Assembly (NCBI GenBank): GCA_002503985.1
Contig: DASW01000007.1
Coordinates: forward strand, 108,536 to 172,535
Direction of reading: 5' to 3'
DNA from: Thermoplasmata archaeon UBA61
GTDB taxonomy: Archaea > Thermoplasmatota > Thermoplasmata > Lutacidiplasmatales > UBA184
DNA: 64,000 bases
Part shown: positions 1 to 8,972 of the stretch, one piece after another
Numbering within the stretch: position 1 is the first letter of the stretch
Layout: each line of letters begins with the position of its first letter
Notes under the pieces: generated by a model
What the model was told of the DNA's origin: nothing
What the model saw: the letters and a program-made list of their open reading frames with translations, nothing else
The model's database searches: none
Program-made: the position numbers and the translations under genes

Positions 1-1
1 T

Positions 2-508
2 CCGGACCTCGTCGTCCTCGTCACGGGCATGGTCCCTCGGGAGGATGGAGAGGTCGCACGTGTCCTCAAGATCCCGATCGGCAAGGACGGATTCTTCCAT
101 GAAATCCACGTCAAACTGCGCCCCGTGGAGACGGTCGTCGACGGGGTCTTCATCGCCGGCGCCGCCCAGGGACCGAAGAACCTCGCGGAGAGCGTCACGA
201 GCTCGATGGCCGCGGTCTCGAAGGCCGCCGCTCTCCTCTTGAAGGGATACGTCGACCTCGACCCGATGGTAGCGGAGGTCAACCCGGACCTCTGCGCGTG
301 GTGCGACGCGTGCACCCTCGCATGCCCCTACGGGGCCGTGGAGAAGGTCGACCACGGTGGCACCGCGGTGGCGCGGATCAACGGCATCCTCTGCAAGGGG
401 GAAGGTGCGTGCGTGCCGGTTTGCCCGAAGCAGGCGGTCTCGGTCAAGGGATACACGAACGACCAGGTGCGCTCGATGATCGACGCGCTTGTTCAGGAGG
501 TCGCATGA
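2..508 (+). CDS. hdrA: HdrA-like flavoprotein, C-terminal part (5' truncated by window edge)
   Basis: This is the end of a heterodisulfide reductase A-type protein; the reading frame is open from base 2, so the gene starts before the window. The visible part begins inside the flavoprotein fold, with the GAAQGPKNLAES segment typical of the end of the FAD domain in HdrA proteins. It finishes with a two-cluster ferredoxin domain. The first motif is CAWCDACTLACP, a complete 4Fe-4S set. The second, CKGEGACVPVCP, has Glu where one cysteine ligand is expected. HdrA carries electrons between FAD and the Fe-S clusters of HdrC and HdrB, which follow in the same operon. Its stop codon overlaps the next start (ATGA). 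The family call is firm; redox partner and substrate are unknown. Confidence 0.88.
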   Translation, partial: PDLVVLVTGMVPREDGEVARVLKIPIGKDGFFHEIHVKLRPVETVVDGVFIAGAAQGPKNLAESVTSSMAAVSKAAALLLKGYVDLDPMVAEVNPDLCAWCDACTLACPYGAVEKVDHGGTAVARINGILCKGEGACVPVCPKQAVSVKGYTNDQVRSMIDALVQEVA

Positions 509-756
509 CGGGCACGTCCCGCCTCCGGGACCTCGGAGAGGTCCTGAGGGACGAGCTCGTCGAGCAGGACCGTATCGCGGAGGTGCTCCGCGCCGGCCCG
601 AAGACGCTGCCCGAGATCGCCGAAGCGCTCGGTCGCCCGCCCCATGAGGTCACGAAGTGGGTGATGGCGATGCGCCGGTACGGACGGGTCCGAGACCTGC
701 CCAAGTCCCGGACGGACGACTACTACCCGTACGAGCTCGTGGAGGAGCGCCGATGA
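505..756 (+). CDS. Small winged-helix-like protein inside hdr operon
   Basis: This 83-residue protein starts at an ATG overlapping the hdrA stop, and its own stop overlaps the hdrC start, so it is embedded in the operon. Residues about 18-65 read as a helix-turn-helix or winged helix: a helix (DRIAEVLRAG), then LPEIAEALGRPPHEVTKWVMAM as helix-turn-recognition helix, then basic residues. There are no cysteines and no membrane segment. It could be a local transcriptional regulator or a small DNA- or protein-binding accessory of the Hdr complex. The fold is inferred from sequence pattern only, and the role from position only. Confidence 0.75.
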   Translation: MTGTSRLRDLGEVLRDELVEQDRIAEVLRAGPKTLPEIAEALGRPPHEVTKWVMAMRRYGRVRDLPKSRTDDYYPYELVEERR

Positions 757-1061
757 GGGTGGACCCGCAGTTCCTGACCCGCGTCCGTCAGGGCGGGGAG
801 TTCGATGCGAGCGTCTGCATGAACTGCGGCGTGTGCACCGCCCTCTGTCCGCTGGGGGTCGAACTGCTCCCCCGGCGACTCTTCCGGTACGTTCTGCTCG
901 GCAACCCCGACGCCGTCCGTGAGCAGACGGAGACGATCTTCTCCTGCCTCCTCTGCCACATGTGCGAGTCGAACTGCCCGGCCGGGGTCCACATCACCGA
1001 GAACGTGCGAACGCTGCGGACCCATCTCAATCGCGAGCAGTACCACCTCGCGGAGGCCTGA
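753..1061 (+). CDS. hdrC: HdrC-like iron-sulfur subunit
   Basis: This 102-residue protein has two classical 4Fe-4S motifs, CMNCGVCTALCP near residue 25 and CLLCHMCESNCP near residue 65. They are spaced as in HdrC, the subunit that passes electrons from HdrA to HdrB. The start was chosen at the ATG overlapping the upstream stop (ATGA). A longer in-frame extension upstream would run through the previous gene and has no family support. The hdrB-like gene follows after 13 bases and has its own Shine-Dalgarno sequence. Length fits a minimal HdrC without extra domains. Confidence 0.9.
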   Translation: MRVDPQFLTRVRQGGEFDASVCMNCGVCTALCPLGVELLPRRLFRYVLLGNPDAVREQTETIFSCLLCHMCESNCPAGVHITENVRTLRTHLNREQYHLAEA

Positions 1062-1074
1062 GGTCGGAGGGACC

Positions 1075-2046
1075 ATGTCGGTACCGATCGGAAGCACTCT
1101 CGGCATCCTCGGCGACAACCTCCGCAAGCGCGGGAGCGCCCTCCCCCTCTCGCGTCGTGTCGCGACCGCTTGGGCGAAGGGGCTCGACCTTCCACGGGGA
1201 GGCGAGACCGTGCTCTACACGGGCCAGATGTGGCAGATGGTCCCGGCGATCAACGCGATGAGCCGACAGCTCGGCAAGTACGAGGGGCGGGGAACGCGAC
1301 TCTTCGGGTTCGCCCGCTCGATGAACAAGGTCGTCAACCTGACCCCGTTCCTCGCCCGGACCACTCCGAGCGAGCGAACGGCGTACAACGAGCGCCTGCG
1401 GAACATCGTCCGCCTCCTTCGGGCCGCCGGCGTCGAGTTCGGCTACCTCTACGAGAAGGACCTCTATCCGGGGACGTTGGCGTACGACGAAGGCCTTACT
1501 CAGGGGTTCGTCGCGCACGCCCGCCGCGTGGCGAGGACCCTTCGCGAGAGCGGGGCGAAGCGGTTGATCACCGTCGACCCCCACACGACCAACATCCTCC
1601 GCAGCGTCTACCCGAAGGTGGTAGACGGCTTCGACCTGAGCGTCCGTAGCTACCTCGAGGTCCTCGCGGATCGCACGCTCACGGCGACCGAACCGCTCCA
1701 CGAGTCGGTCACGATGCACGATTCCTGCGTCTACGCGCGGTACGAGGGGGTCGTCGAGCAGCCCCGTCTCCTCCTGGCCCGCGGCGGGGTCGACATCGTC
1801 GAGCCCGAGCTTTCGGGTTCGATGACGTTCTGCTGTGGAGGCCCGCTCGAGACGCTCTTCCCGGGAAAGTCGACGGAGATCGCTCGCAAGCGGGTCGAAC
1901 AACTCTCCGCGTGCCGCCCGAACCTCGTCACCGCCTGCCCGCTCTGCCTCGCGAACCTCCAGCGGGTCGCCCCGACGGGAGTGGAGGTCCGGGATATCTC
2001 GGACTATCTGGTCCGGGCGTACTGTCCGGTCGTGACCCCCGCTTAA
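1075..2046 (+). CDS. hdrB: HdrB-like protein with a single CCG domain
   Basis: This 323-residue protein is preceded by a GGAGG ribosome-binding site. The C-terminal half holds a cysteine-rich CCG domain: HDSC near residue 215, FCCGGP near 257 and ACPLCLANL near 289. This is the kind of domain that binds the non-cubane cluster where HdrB reduces disulfides. The N-terminal half has the fold pattern of a first CCG domain (VLYTGQMWQM and following) but lacks the CCG and CxxC cysteines. It therefore probably has one active cluster, unlike HdrB of methanogens, which has two CCG motifs. It is the last gene of the plus-strand hdr operon. The true electron acceptor is not known. Confidence 0.85.
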   Translation: MSVPIGSTLGILGDNLRKRGSALPLSRRVATAWAKGLDLPRGGETVLYTGQMWQMVPAINAMSRQLGKYEGRGTRLFGFARSMNKVVNLTPFLARTTPSERTAYNERLRNIVRLLRAAGVEFGYLYEKDLYPGTLAYDEGLTQGFVAHARRVARTLRESGAKRLITVDPHTTNILRSVYPKVVDGFDLSVRSYLEVLADRTLTATEPLHESVTMHDSCVYARYEGVVEQPRLLLARGGVDIVEPELSGSMTFCCGGPLETLFPGKSTEIARKRVEQLSACRPNLVTACPLCLANLQRVAPTGVEVRDISDYLVRAYCPVVTPA

Positions 2047-2132
2047 CGTGCTGCTCTAGGAAGAGCGCGTCGCATCGCGTAGCAGTTCCGCGGGGCACAG
2101 CCGACGTCACGGCCCGAGCTCGGGTCGATGTC

Positions 2133-2927
2133 TCAGCTTCGGGCTATCTTGGCGCGGTCGATCTCCGCCTTGATCCGGGACGCGGCCTCGTCGGGGGTCA
2201 CGGTGACCGTTTCGCGTCGCCGCCCGGCCTTCTTGACCTCGCGGAGCCCGGCCACCGCGGTCGGGGAGCCCTTGAGCCCCAGGTACTGCGGGTCGCCGCA
2301 GAGCTCCTTCTCGTTCCAAACCTGCACCTTCGCGCTCTGGGCGAACGCCCACCGGTCGTAGTCGAGGAAGCGGGGCTCGTTGGAGCCGACGACCACGGAG
2401 ATGACCGCGGGGACCGAGAGCTCCACGGTCTCCTTTCCGTCCTCGAGCACCCGCGTCGCGTGGACGGTCCCGTGCTTTCCTGGGACGAGACGCTCCACGT
2501 AGGTTGCCTGGGACGCGTTGAGCCATTCGGCGATGCTGGGGGGGACCTGGCTGGTCCCTCCATCCGAAGACTCCTCGCCGCAGAGGACCAGGTCGACCTT
2601 CCCGATCTTCCGGATCCCGGCCGCGAGCGTGTAGGAAGTGGCCAACGTATCGGCTCCGCCGAACGCTCGGTCGCTCAGCAGGATCGCCTCGTCCGCGCCG
2701 ACGGCGAGGGCCACGCGCAGGTACGGCTCGAACGGAGGAGGGCCCATCGAGAGCACGGTCACCTTCCCGCCGTGGGCGTCGCGGAAGGCGAGCGCGGTCT
2801 CGAGGGCGTTCATGTCGGAGGAGTTGATCACCGACCGGGCCCCGGCCCGGTCGAGCATCTTGGTCGCGAGGTCGACCTTGACCTCCTCGGGACGGGGAAC
2901 GACCTTCATGCAGACGACGATATGCAT
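2133..2927 (-). CDS. etfB: Electron transfer flavoprotein beta subunit
   Basis: This 264-residue protein is the ETF beta (FixA) subunit. It opens with MHIVVCMKVVPRPEEV, the usual start of the family, followed by NSSDMNALETALAFRD and the VDLVLCGEESSDGGT segment that frames the nucleotide site. ETF takes electrons from flavin dehydrogenases, or bifurcates them in FixAB-type complexes. The ATG was chosen on the conserved start; the long upstream extension belongs to the alpha gene in another frame. It lies 2 bases after the alpha stop and is the last gene of the large minus-strand operon. Sequence reading alone does not settle whether this ETF is bifurcating, though the Hdr neighbours make a low-potential role plausible. 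Confidence 0.93.
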   Translation of the reverse strand: MHIVVCMKVVPRPEEVKVDLATKMLDRAGARSVINSSDMNALETALAFRDAHGGKVTVLSMGPPPFEPYLRVALAVGADEAILLSDRAFGGADTLATSYTLAAGIRKIGKVDLVLCGEESSDGGTSQVPPSIAEWLNASQATYVERLVPGKHGTVHATRVLEDGKETVELSVPAVISVVVGSNEPRFLDYDRWAFAQSAKVQVWNEKELCGDPQYLGLKGSPTAVAGLREVKKAGRRRETVTVTPDEAASRIKAEIDRAKIARS

Positions 2928-2929
2928 CG

Positions 2930-3910
2930 TCAGGCCCCCCCGAGCGACCGCAGCAGGGATTCGACGACGGGACCGAGGTCCCCCACGATCCCGAGGTCGG
3001 CGTGCTCGAAGATGGGAGCTTCGGGGTCCCGGTTCACCGCGACCACCGTCCCCGCTCCATCGATGCCGACCGTGAACTGCACCGCGCCGCTGACGCCGAG
3101 CACGAGGACCAGCTTCGGTCGGGTGATGACCCCGGTCTGGCCGATCATCCGGTCCCGGTCGACCCAACCCGCGTCCGTGGCCACGCGCGTCGCGCCGACC
3201 TCGCCTCCGAGGCGACGCGCGAGCTCCTCGATCCGACCGAAGTTCCCGCCCGTTCCCCGTCCCCCGACGACGATGACGTCGGCCCGGGTGAGGTCGATGG
3301 AGGAGCCTTTCGGTTCGAAGGAGACCCGGCGCGAGCCCACGTCCTCCTCCGAGAGGTCGACCTTCACGGTCTTCACGTCCCCGGTGGGAGACCCCTCGGG
3401 AGGCGCGAGGAAGACCCCGGGCCGGACCGTGACCATCTGGGGTCGCTTCTCGGGGCAGGTGATCCCGGCCTCGATCCCGCCGCCGAACCCCGGCACCCAG
3501 CCGACGAGTTGACGGCCTCCGTCGAGCTCGAGCGATGTGACGTGCGCGGTGAGGCCCGTGCGAAGCCGCACGGCCAGCCGTCCGGCCAGGTCCTGGCCGT
3601 TCCGCGTCGCGCCGAGGAGGAGGGTCGAGGGGTGGGCCTTCTGGATGGCCGTGCCGAGCGCCTTCGCGTAGGCCTTGCCATCGTGGACGGCGAGGAGCGG
3701 GTGGACCAGTTCGAGAACGTGGTCGGGACCGTATCGTTGGAGCTCGGAGGCCGCTCCGCCGTCGTTCCCGACGGTCACGGCCGTCACCTCGACGGAGAGC
3801 TGGCGCGAGAGCTCCTTCGCCTTGCCGAGGATCTCGAGGCTCACGGGGGTGAATGACGACCCGCGCCGCTCGGCGTAGACCCAGAGGCCGCCGTCGTCCG
3901 TGGCCGTCAT
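2930..3910 (-). CDS. etfA: Electron transfer flavoprotein alpha subunit
   Basis: This 326-residue protein is ETF alpha (FixB). The N-terminal domain (about 1-195) is the nucleotide-binding-like fold. The C-terminal FAD domain has GGRGTGG at 216-222, DRMIGQTG at 253-260 and SGAVQFTVGI at 274-283, in the order expected for FAD binding. There is no N-terminal ferredoxin extension. It sits between the HdrD-like gene (4 bases) and etfB (2 bases), so it is almost certainly co-transcribed. The pairing with Hdr-type Fe-S proteins suggests it passes electrons to or from the CCG-domain protein upstream. Confidence 0.93.
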   Translation of the reverse strand: MTATDDGGLWVYAERRGSSFTPVSLEILGKAKELSRQLSVEVTAVTVGNDGGAASELQRYGPDHVLELVHPLLAVHDGKAYAKALGTAIQKAHPSTLLLGATRNGQDLAGRLAVRLRTGLTAHVTSLELDGGRQLVGWVPGFGGGIEAGITCPEKRPQMVTVRPGVFLAPPEGSPTGDVKTVKVDLSEEDVGSRRVSFEPKGSSIDLTRADVIVVGGRGTGGNFGRIEELARRLGGEVGATRVATDAGWVDRDRMIGQTGVITRPKLVLVLGVSGAVQFTVGIDGAGTVVAVNRDPEAPIFEHADLGIVGDLGPVVESLLRSLGGA

Positions 3911-3914
3911 GGCT

Positions 3915-5039
3915 TCAGGCCTTCACTCGCCCGGCGATGAGTTCGGCCACGTCCGTTACGGGGATCGCCTCGGACCCCCGCTCGGACTCGAAGACGCTGA
4001 TGCAGTACGGACACGCGGTGGCGAGGAGCTCCGCACCGGTTCCCGCGGCTTCCTGGACGCGACGGGTCCCCGGCCGCTCAGCCGGAGGGGTCTCCATCCA
4101 CATCCGTCCCCCGCCGCCTCCGCAGCAGAGCGCCTGGGCGCGGCTGTTCCCCATCTCGACCACCTTGAGTCCCGAGAGCTCGAGCAGCCGTCGGGGGGGC
4201 TCGTAGACGCCGTTGTGGCGGCCTAGGTAGCACGGGTCGTGGTAGGTGACGGTCCCCTTCTCGGACCCTTTGGTGAGCTTCCCGGAGTCGAGCAGCTGCT
4301 CGATGGCCTGCGTGTAGTGGACCACCTCCGGCCCTCCGTTCGCCGACTGGCCGGCCTTGAGCGCGTCGAAGGAGTGCGGCGAGATCGCGATCACCCGTTC
4401 GACCCCCCGCTTTCGGAAAGCCTCCGTGTTCCGCTGCTGGAGGTCCCGGAAAAGCCCGTCGTGTCCGACCGAGCGGGCCGCCTCCCCGCAGCAGACCTCC
4501 TCCGTGCCCATGACCTGGTATTCTACGCCGGCGAGGTTGAGGAGGGCGGCGACCGATCGGGCGATGCGTTGCGCCCGGGGGTCGTAGGAGGCCGCGCAGC
4601 CGACAAAGAGGAGCGTGGAGCCCTTCCCGGGAACCTTCACGTCCTGCATCCAAGAGGCGCGCTGCTTCGGCGGGAGATGGAAGGTGTTGCCGTCGGAGTA
4701 CATCCCCCACAGGAGCGTCGGTAGCCCTTTCGGCACGTTCCGGGTGCGCCACTCGCGCCCCCGGAGGGTCCGGACGAGACCTACAATGTCCACGCCGCGC
4801 GGGCAGGACGCGTTGCACTCCGCGCACGTCATGCACTTCCAGAGGAACGCGTCGGTTTCGCCGAACTGGGCCTCGCGGACCAGTTGGCGCACCCGCAGCG
4901 GGGTGTTCTCCGCCAGGGGGCACGCCGCGGTGCACGTGCCGCACTGGAAGCATAGGTTCGCGTTGGTCGTGGCCGCGAGGGCCTCCCAGGCCTCGTCGTC
5001 GAATCGGACCGGGGCGGGGTTCTCGGAGCGTTGGGCCAT
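3915..5039 (-). CDS. HdrD-like protein: fused HdrC ferredoxin and two CCG domains
   Basis: This 374-residue iron-sulfur protein joins an HdrC-type N-terminus (CFQCGTCTAACP near residue 30 and CMTCAECNASCP near 68) to two CCG domains. The first has FVGCAAS and EVCCGE. The second has HDPCYLGRHN, LCCGGGGG and ACPYC. This layout is that of HdrD and related (Fe-S)-binding oxidoreductases, including those that work beside ETF or FAD-linked dehydrogenases. The internal ATG at 5039 was preferred because AAGGTGG lies just upstream and the longer start at 5066 would run into the hdrA stop. It probably receives electrons from the HdrA-MvhD fusion upstream or from the ETF downstream. Confidence 0.88.
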   Translation of the reverse strand: MAQRSENPAPVRFDDEAWEALAATTNANLCFQCGTCTAACPLAENTPLRVRQLVREAQFGETDAFLWKCMTCAECNASCPRGVDIVGLVRTLRGREWRTRNVPKGLPTLLWGMYSDGNTFHLPPKQRASWMQDVKVPGKGSTLLFVGCAASYDPRAQRIARSVAALLNLAGVEYQVMGTEEVCCGEAARSVGHDGLFRDLQQRNTEAFRKRGVERVIAISPHSFDALKAGQSANGGPEVVHYTQAIEQLLDSGKLTKGSEKGTVTYHDPCYLGRHNGVYEPPRRLLELSGLKVVEMGNSRAQALCCGGGGGRMWMETPPAERPGTRRVQEAAGTGAELLATACPYCISVFESERGSEAIPVTDVAELIAGRVKA

Positions 5040-5049
5040 GGCGACCACC

Positions 5050-8000
5050 TTAGCTCGCCCCCGCAACCGGCGCCGCCGGCGGCGACGTGACGTTCTCCCG
5101 TGAGGCGTTGTAGCGGTCGAGGACCTTCGCCATCTCGCGAACCTTGCGGGCGAACTCCTTGCCCTCGGCGGCGGAGATCCACTCGAGCTGGAATCGCTCG
5201 GGGGTGATCCCCTTGCGCTCCAGCATTCGACTCCAGGTCTTGAATCGCTTCTCCGTCCAGGAGTTGGCGTTGATGTAGTGGCAGTCGCCCGGATGGCAGC
5301 CGGTCAGCAGGACCGCGCCGGCGCCCTTCTCGAACGCGTGCTTGACGAAATCCTCCGAGACGCGACCCGAGCACATCGTGCGCACGGTGCGCGCGACGGC
5401 CGGGTATTGGATCTTCTCGATGCCGGCCTGGTCCGCCCCGGCGTAGCTGCACCAGTTGCACGCGAAGACGATCACCTTGTGCTGGGGGTCGTCCTCGAGG
5501 GCGGCGTCGATCTGGGCCAGGACCTGGTCGTCGGTGAACCCGGGGTTCGTGATGGCGTCGCGGTAGCAGTCGGCGCCGCAGGTCCCGCACCCCATGCACG
5601 CCGCTCCGACCACGCGGACCTTCTTCTTGCCGTCCACGACGATCGGTTCGATGGCCCCGTACGGGCAGACGGGCACGCAGCGACCGCAGCCATTGCACCG
5701 CTCGAAGTCAACGAGCGCGACCAGCGGTTCCTTTTCGATGATCTCGTGAGAGAGGAGCCCGCTCGCCTTCGCTGCCGTTGCCAGGCCCTGCGCGATCGCC
5801 TCGGTGACGTCCTTCGGTCCCTGGGCGCTGCCGCACAGGAAGATCCCCGCGCTGGCCGCCTCGACCGGTCCGAGCTTCGGGTGGCGTTCGAGGAGGAACC
5901 CGGCCGAATCCCGCGAGACCTTGAGCATCTGGGAGAGCTCCGGCTCGGTCGGCTCGATCGCGCTCATCAGGACCAGTAGGTCGGTGGGCAGTTCCACGTC
6001 CCGTCCCAGGAGCTCGTCCCGGAAGACCACGCATCCGTCCCGGATTTGGAGCGCCTTCTCGGGGGTTGTGTCGGGGTACTGGAAGAACGCAACCCCGGCT
6101 GCCGCGGCCTCGCGGTAGAGGTCCTCGGCACCGCGCGCGTAGGCGCGCATGTCGCGATAGAGAACACGAACTTTCTTTCCCATCCGTCGGAGGCGAAGGG
6201 CCTGACCGACCATCGAGCCGCAGCAGTATCGGGAACACTCGAGTTTCCCGTTCCTCGAACCGACACAGCCCACGAACGTGACCCGCTCCCCGGGCACCTG
6301 GCCCTCGCGGATCATCTCGTGCAGCCGCTCGTTGGTGATGCTGAGCGGTGCCTTCGCGCTCGAGAGCGGGCCCTCGGTCGCCGCCTCAGTGGAGGTCTTG
6401 CCTCCCGTCGCAAGGATCACCGTTCCGACGTCGATGACCTCCCCGGTGGAGAGATGGGCTCGGAACTCGCCGACGTGGCCCTCGATTTGGGCGACCACGG
6501 AGGAGAGGTGCACCCGCGCTCCGGACGACTCCACCTCATGGACCATCGCCTCGAGCAGCGGGCCGGCCTCGACCCCGGACGGGTCGATGTACGACATGAA
6601 GCGCAACGCTCCGCCGAGGCGGTCGCTCTTCTCGACGAGATGGACCTCGTAGCCCATCCGGGCCAGGCTGGAGGCCGAGGACATCCCCGCGGGCCCGCCG
6701 CCGATCACGAGGGCCGCGCGCACGACCTTCTGCTCGAGAGGGATCAGCGGCTTGAGCCGAACGGCCTTCTCGACGCCCATCCGGACGAAATCTTCGGCCT
6801 TGGTCGTGGCCTGCTCCTTCTCGTTCTTGTGGACCCAGGAGTCGAGGTTCCGGACGTTGGCCATTTCGAGGAGATACGGATTCAGGCCCGCGCGTAGGCA
6901 GACCCGCTTGAACGTTCCCTCGTGGGTCTTGGGCGAGCAGGCGGCCACCACGAGGCGGTTGAGCTGGAGGTCGACGATCTTCTTCGCCATGTCCGCCTGG
7001 GTGTTCGCGGCGCAGGCGAACCGGACTTCCTCGGCGTGCACGACGTGTGGCAGCGACGCCGCGTACTGCGCCGTCCTCGGTACGTCCACGGTGCCGGCAA
7101 TGTTGCTCCCGCAGTCGCAGAGGAAGACCCCCACGCGGGCCTCGCCGTCGGTCGGGAGCGGCGCGCCGATCTCCGGCTTCGCCCAGGCACGCTCGTTCGC
7201 CCGTTCCATCGACCGCGCCGCCGCTGCCCCGCCTTCGACGACGCTGTCGGGGATGTCCTTCGGTCCGGCGGCGCTGCCGGCCACGAAGACGCCGGGAGGC
7301 GCGCCCTCCTCGGTCATGAAGCCGTCCGTCCCGGTCCTTAGGCCTAGGACCTGGGCTAGCTCGAACAGTCCTTTCGGGGGCTTCGCGCCCGTCGCGAGCA
7401 CGATGAGGTCGGCGCCGACCTCTTGAAAGTCACCGGTGACGGTGTCCGCGACGCGGACCTTGAGCTCCTCACCATCGAACCGGACGCGGGACGGCCGTCC
7501 GTGGACGAAGTGGACCCCCAGGTCCTTGGCGCGCTGGTAGAAGCCGTCGAATCCCTTGCCGTAGCTGCGGATGTCCATGTAGAGAATCGTCACGTCCTCG
7601 ACGCCGTGGTCCCGCGCCTGGACGGCCTCCTTGATGGAGTACATGCAGCAGAATCGGGAACACTGCGGGATGTTCCGGACGTCCCGGGACCCCGCGCACA
7701 GGACGAAGACCACGCGTTTGGCGTGCCGTCCGTCGGACGGGCAGATGATCTCCCCACCGCTCGGACCCGCCGAGGAGAGGAGCCGCTCGAGCTCCATCGA
7801 GGTGAGGATGTCCGGGTGCGTTCCGTACCCGTACTCGGGTAGGAGATGGGGGTCGAGGAGCTCGAACCCGGCCGATACGATGACCGACGAGACCTCACGC
7901 TTCAGCTCTACCCCGAGCGGGCGGTCGTAGCCGATCGCCTTCGGCCCACAGGCATCGTAGCACCGGGTGCACGGGAGGAGGATCGGATAATCGTTGACGC

Positions 8001-8454
8001 ACTGCTCGACGTCCAAGAAGTACGGCCCGGGGACCGCCTGAGGGAACGGGGTGTAGATCGCCTTCCTCGAGGCCAACCCCTGGTCGAAGGCGTTGGGGAG
8101 CACGACCGGACAGGCCTGGACGCAAAGGTCGCAGCGGGTGCACGCGCTGCTGACGAGGTTCCCCTTCTGACGGATCGTGACCTCGTACCCTTCCCCCTTC
8201 TTCTCGAGGCCCACGACGTCCGCGTCGGTGATGATCTCGACGTTACCGTTCTCCGCGACCTCGCTCAGCTTCGGGGCCTCGATGCAGATGCTGCAGTCGA
8301 GCGTCGGGAAGTTCTTGTCGAGCCCCGCCATGACACCACCGAGAGAGTGGGTCTTTTCGACGAGCACCACTCGGCAGCCCGCTTCGGCCAGGTCGAGCGT
8401 CGCCTGGACGCCGGCGATGCCGCCGCCGATCACCATGACGGGAGCCGAGCTCAC
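5050..8454 (-). CDS. hdrA: Double HdrA fused to MvhD, 1134 residues
   Basis: This is a very long flavo-iron-sulfur protein. Residues 1-430 form an HdrA-type FAD module (VIGGGIAGVQ at 8-17) with an inserted ferredoxin-like region (CTRCDLCVQACP near 105) and PQCSRFCC. Residues about 440-915 form a second HdrA, with its own N-terminal domain (FLCDCGSNIAG), a second FAD motif (VIGGGPAGMSS near 588) and LECSRYCC. A two-cluster ferredoxin follows near 918-965 (CNGCGRCVPVCP, CMGCGTCGADC). The last ~140 residues are an MvhD domain (FACNWCSY, MCSGRV, GCHPGDCHY), which in methanogens carries electrons from hydrogenase to HdrA. No hydrogenase gene is in the window, so the electron donor is open. ATGA overlap with the upstream gene. 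Confidence 0.93.
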   Translation of the reverse strand: MSSAPVMVIGGGIAGVQATLDLAEAGCRVVLVEKTHSLGGVMAGLDKNFPTLDCSICIEAPKLSEVAENGNVEIITDADVVGLEKKGEGYEVTIRQKGNLVSSACTRCDLCVQACPVVLPNAFDQGLASRKAIYTPFPQAVPGPYFLDVEQCVNDYPILLPCTRCYDACGPKAIGYDRPLGVELKREVSSVIVSAGFELLDPHLLPEYGYGTHPDILTSMELERLLSSAGPSGGEIICPSDGRHAKRVVFVLCAGSRDVRNIPQCSRFCCMYSIKEAVQARDHGVEDVTILYMDIRSYGKGFDGFYQRAKDLGVHFVHGRPSRVRFDGEELKVRVADTVTGDFQEVGADLIVLATGAKPPKGLFELAQVLGLRTGTDGFMTEEGAPPGVFVAGSAAGPKDIPDSVVEGGAAAARSMERANERAWAKPEIGAPLPTDGEARVGVFLCDCGSNIAGTVDVPRTAQYAASLPHVVHAEEVRFACAANTQADMAKKIVDLQLNRLVVAACSPKTHEGTFKRVCLRAGLNPYLLEMANVRNLDSWVHKNEKEQATTKAEDFVRMGVEKAVRLKPLIPLEQKVVRAALVIGGGPAGMSSASSLARMGYEVHLVEKSDRLGGALRFMSYIDPSGVEAGPLLEAMVHEVESSGARVHLSSVVAQIEGHVGEFRAHLSTGEVIDVGTVILATGGKTSTEAATEGPLSSAKAPLSITNERLHEMIREGQVPGERVTFVGCVGSRNGKLECSRYCCGSMVGQALRLRRMGKKVRVLYRDMRAYARGAEDLYREAAAAGVAFFQYPDTTPEKALQIRDGCVVFRDELLGRDVELPTDLLVLMSAIEPTEPELSQMLKVSRDSAGFLLERHPKLGPVEAASAGIFLCGSAQGPKDVTEAIAQGLATAAKASGLLSHEIIEKEPLVALVDFERCNGCGRCVPVCPYGAIEPIVVDGKKKVRVVGAACMGCGTCGADCYRDAITNPGFTDDQVLAQIDAALEDDPQHKVIVFACNWCSYAGADQAGIEKIQYPAVARTVRTMCSGRVSEDFVKHAFEKGAGAVLLTGCHPGDCHYINANSWTEKRFKTWSRMLERKGITPERFQLEWISAAEGKEFARKVREMAKVLDRYNASRENVTSPPAAPVAGAS

Positions 8455-8972
8455 AGCCGCGCCCCCGCGTCGAAGGCCTTCATGTTCAGTTCCCGGGTCG
8501 ACGCTTTGACCGTTTCCCGAAGCGCGGCCTCCATCGCCTCTCGCGGAACGATCTGGGAAGCATTCGTGAACGCGCCGAGCATCACCACGTTCGCGACGAT
8601 GCGCCGTCCCAGGCCATCCGCGGTCCGGGTGAACGGAAGTTGGTGCGCTTTCTGAGCGACGTCATCGTCCAGGTGGACCAGGTCCACGTCGCTGAGGACG
8701 AGCGACGCCGCCCTCGCTTGGTCCATGTGCTTGGTCGCCGCCTCCTGCGAGAGCAGCACCAGGACGTCGGGGTGCGTGACCATCGGAGTATCGATCTCGG
8801 CGTCGCCCACGACCACGTCGGCCTCGCAGGAACCCCCGCGCGACTCGGGCCCGTAGCTCTGGGTCATCGTGGCGTGCATCGGGGTGTGGACCGACACCGC
8901 CCGACCGAGAATGAACGCGGAGAGGATTACTCCCTGACCGCCGAACCCGGCGAACCGGACCTCCTTCCTCAT
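8451..8972 (-). CDS. korC: 2-oxoacid:ferredoxin oxidoreductase, gamma subunit
   Basis: This 173-residue protein has RFAGFGGQGVILSA at the start and the SYGPESRGGSCEADVVVG segment, both hallmarks of the gamma domain of 2-oxoacid:acceptor oxidoreductases. These enzymes convert a 2-oxoacid plus CoA to acyl-CoA, CO2 and reduced ferredoxin. The start was placed at ATG 8972, which overlaps the beta stop (ATGA); the longer upstream frame lies inside the beta gene. The split alpha, beta, gamma, delta arrangement in the order delta-alpha-beta-gamma is like 2-oxoglutarate (Kor) or branched-chain (Vor) enzymes. The exact substrate cannot be read from sequence by eye. Confidence 0.9.
   Translation of the reverse strand: MRKEVRFAGFGGQGVILSAFILGRAVSVHTPMHATMTQSYGPESRGGSCEADVVVGDAEIDTPMVTHPDVLVLLSQEAATKHMDQARAASLVLSDVDLVHLDDDVAQKAHQLPFTRTADGLGRRIVANVVMLGAFTNASQIVPREAMEAALRETVKASTRELNMKAFDAGARL

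Noticed and set aside
1911..3512. Plus-strand frame of 533 codons across the ETF genes
   Set aside because: It is antisense to the well-supported etfA and etfB, has no motifs and is rich in Arg/Gly/Pro from high GC codon bias.
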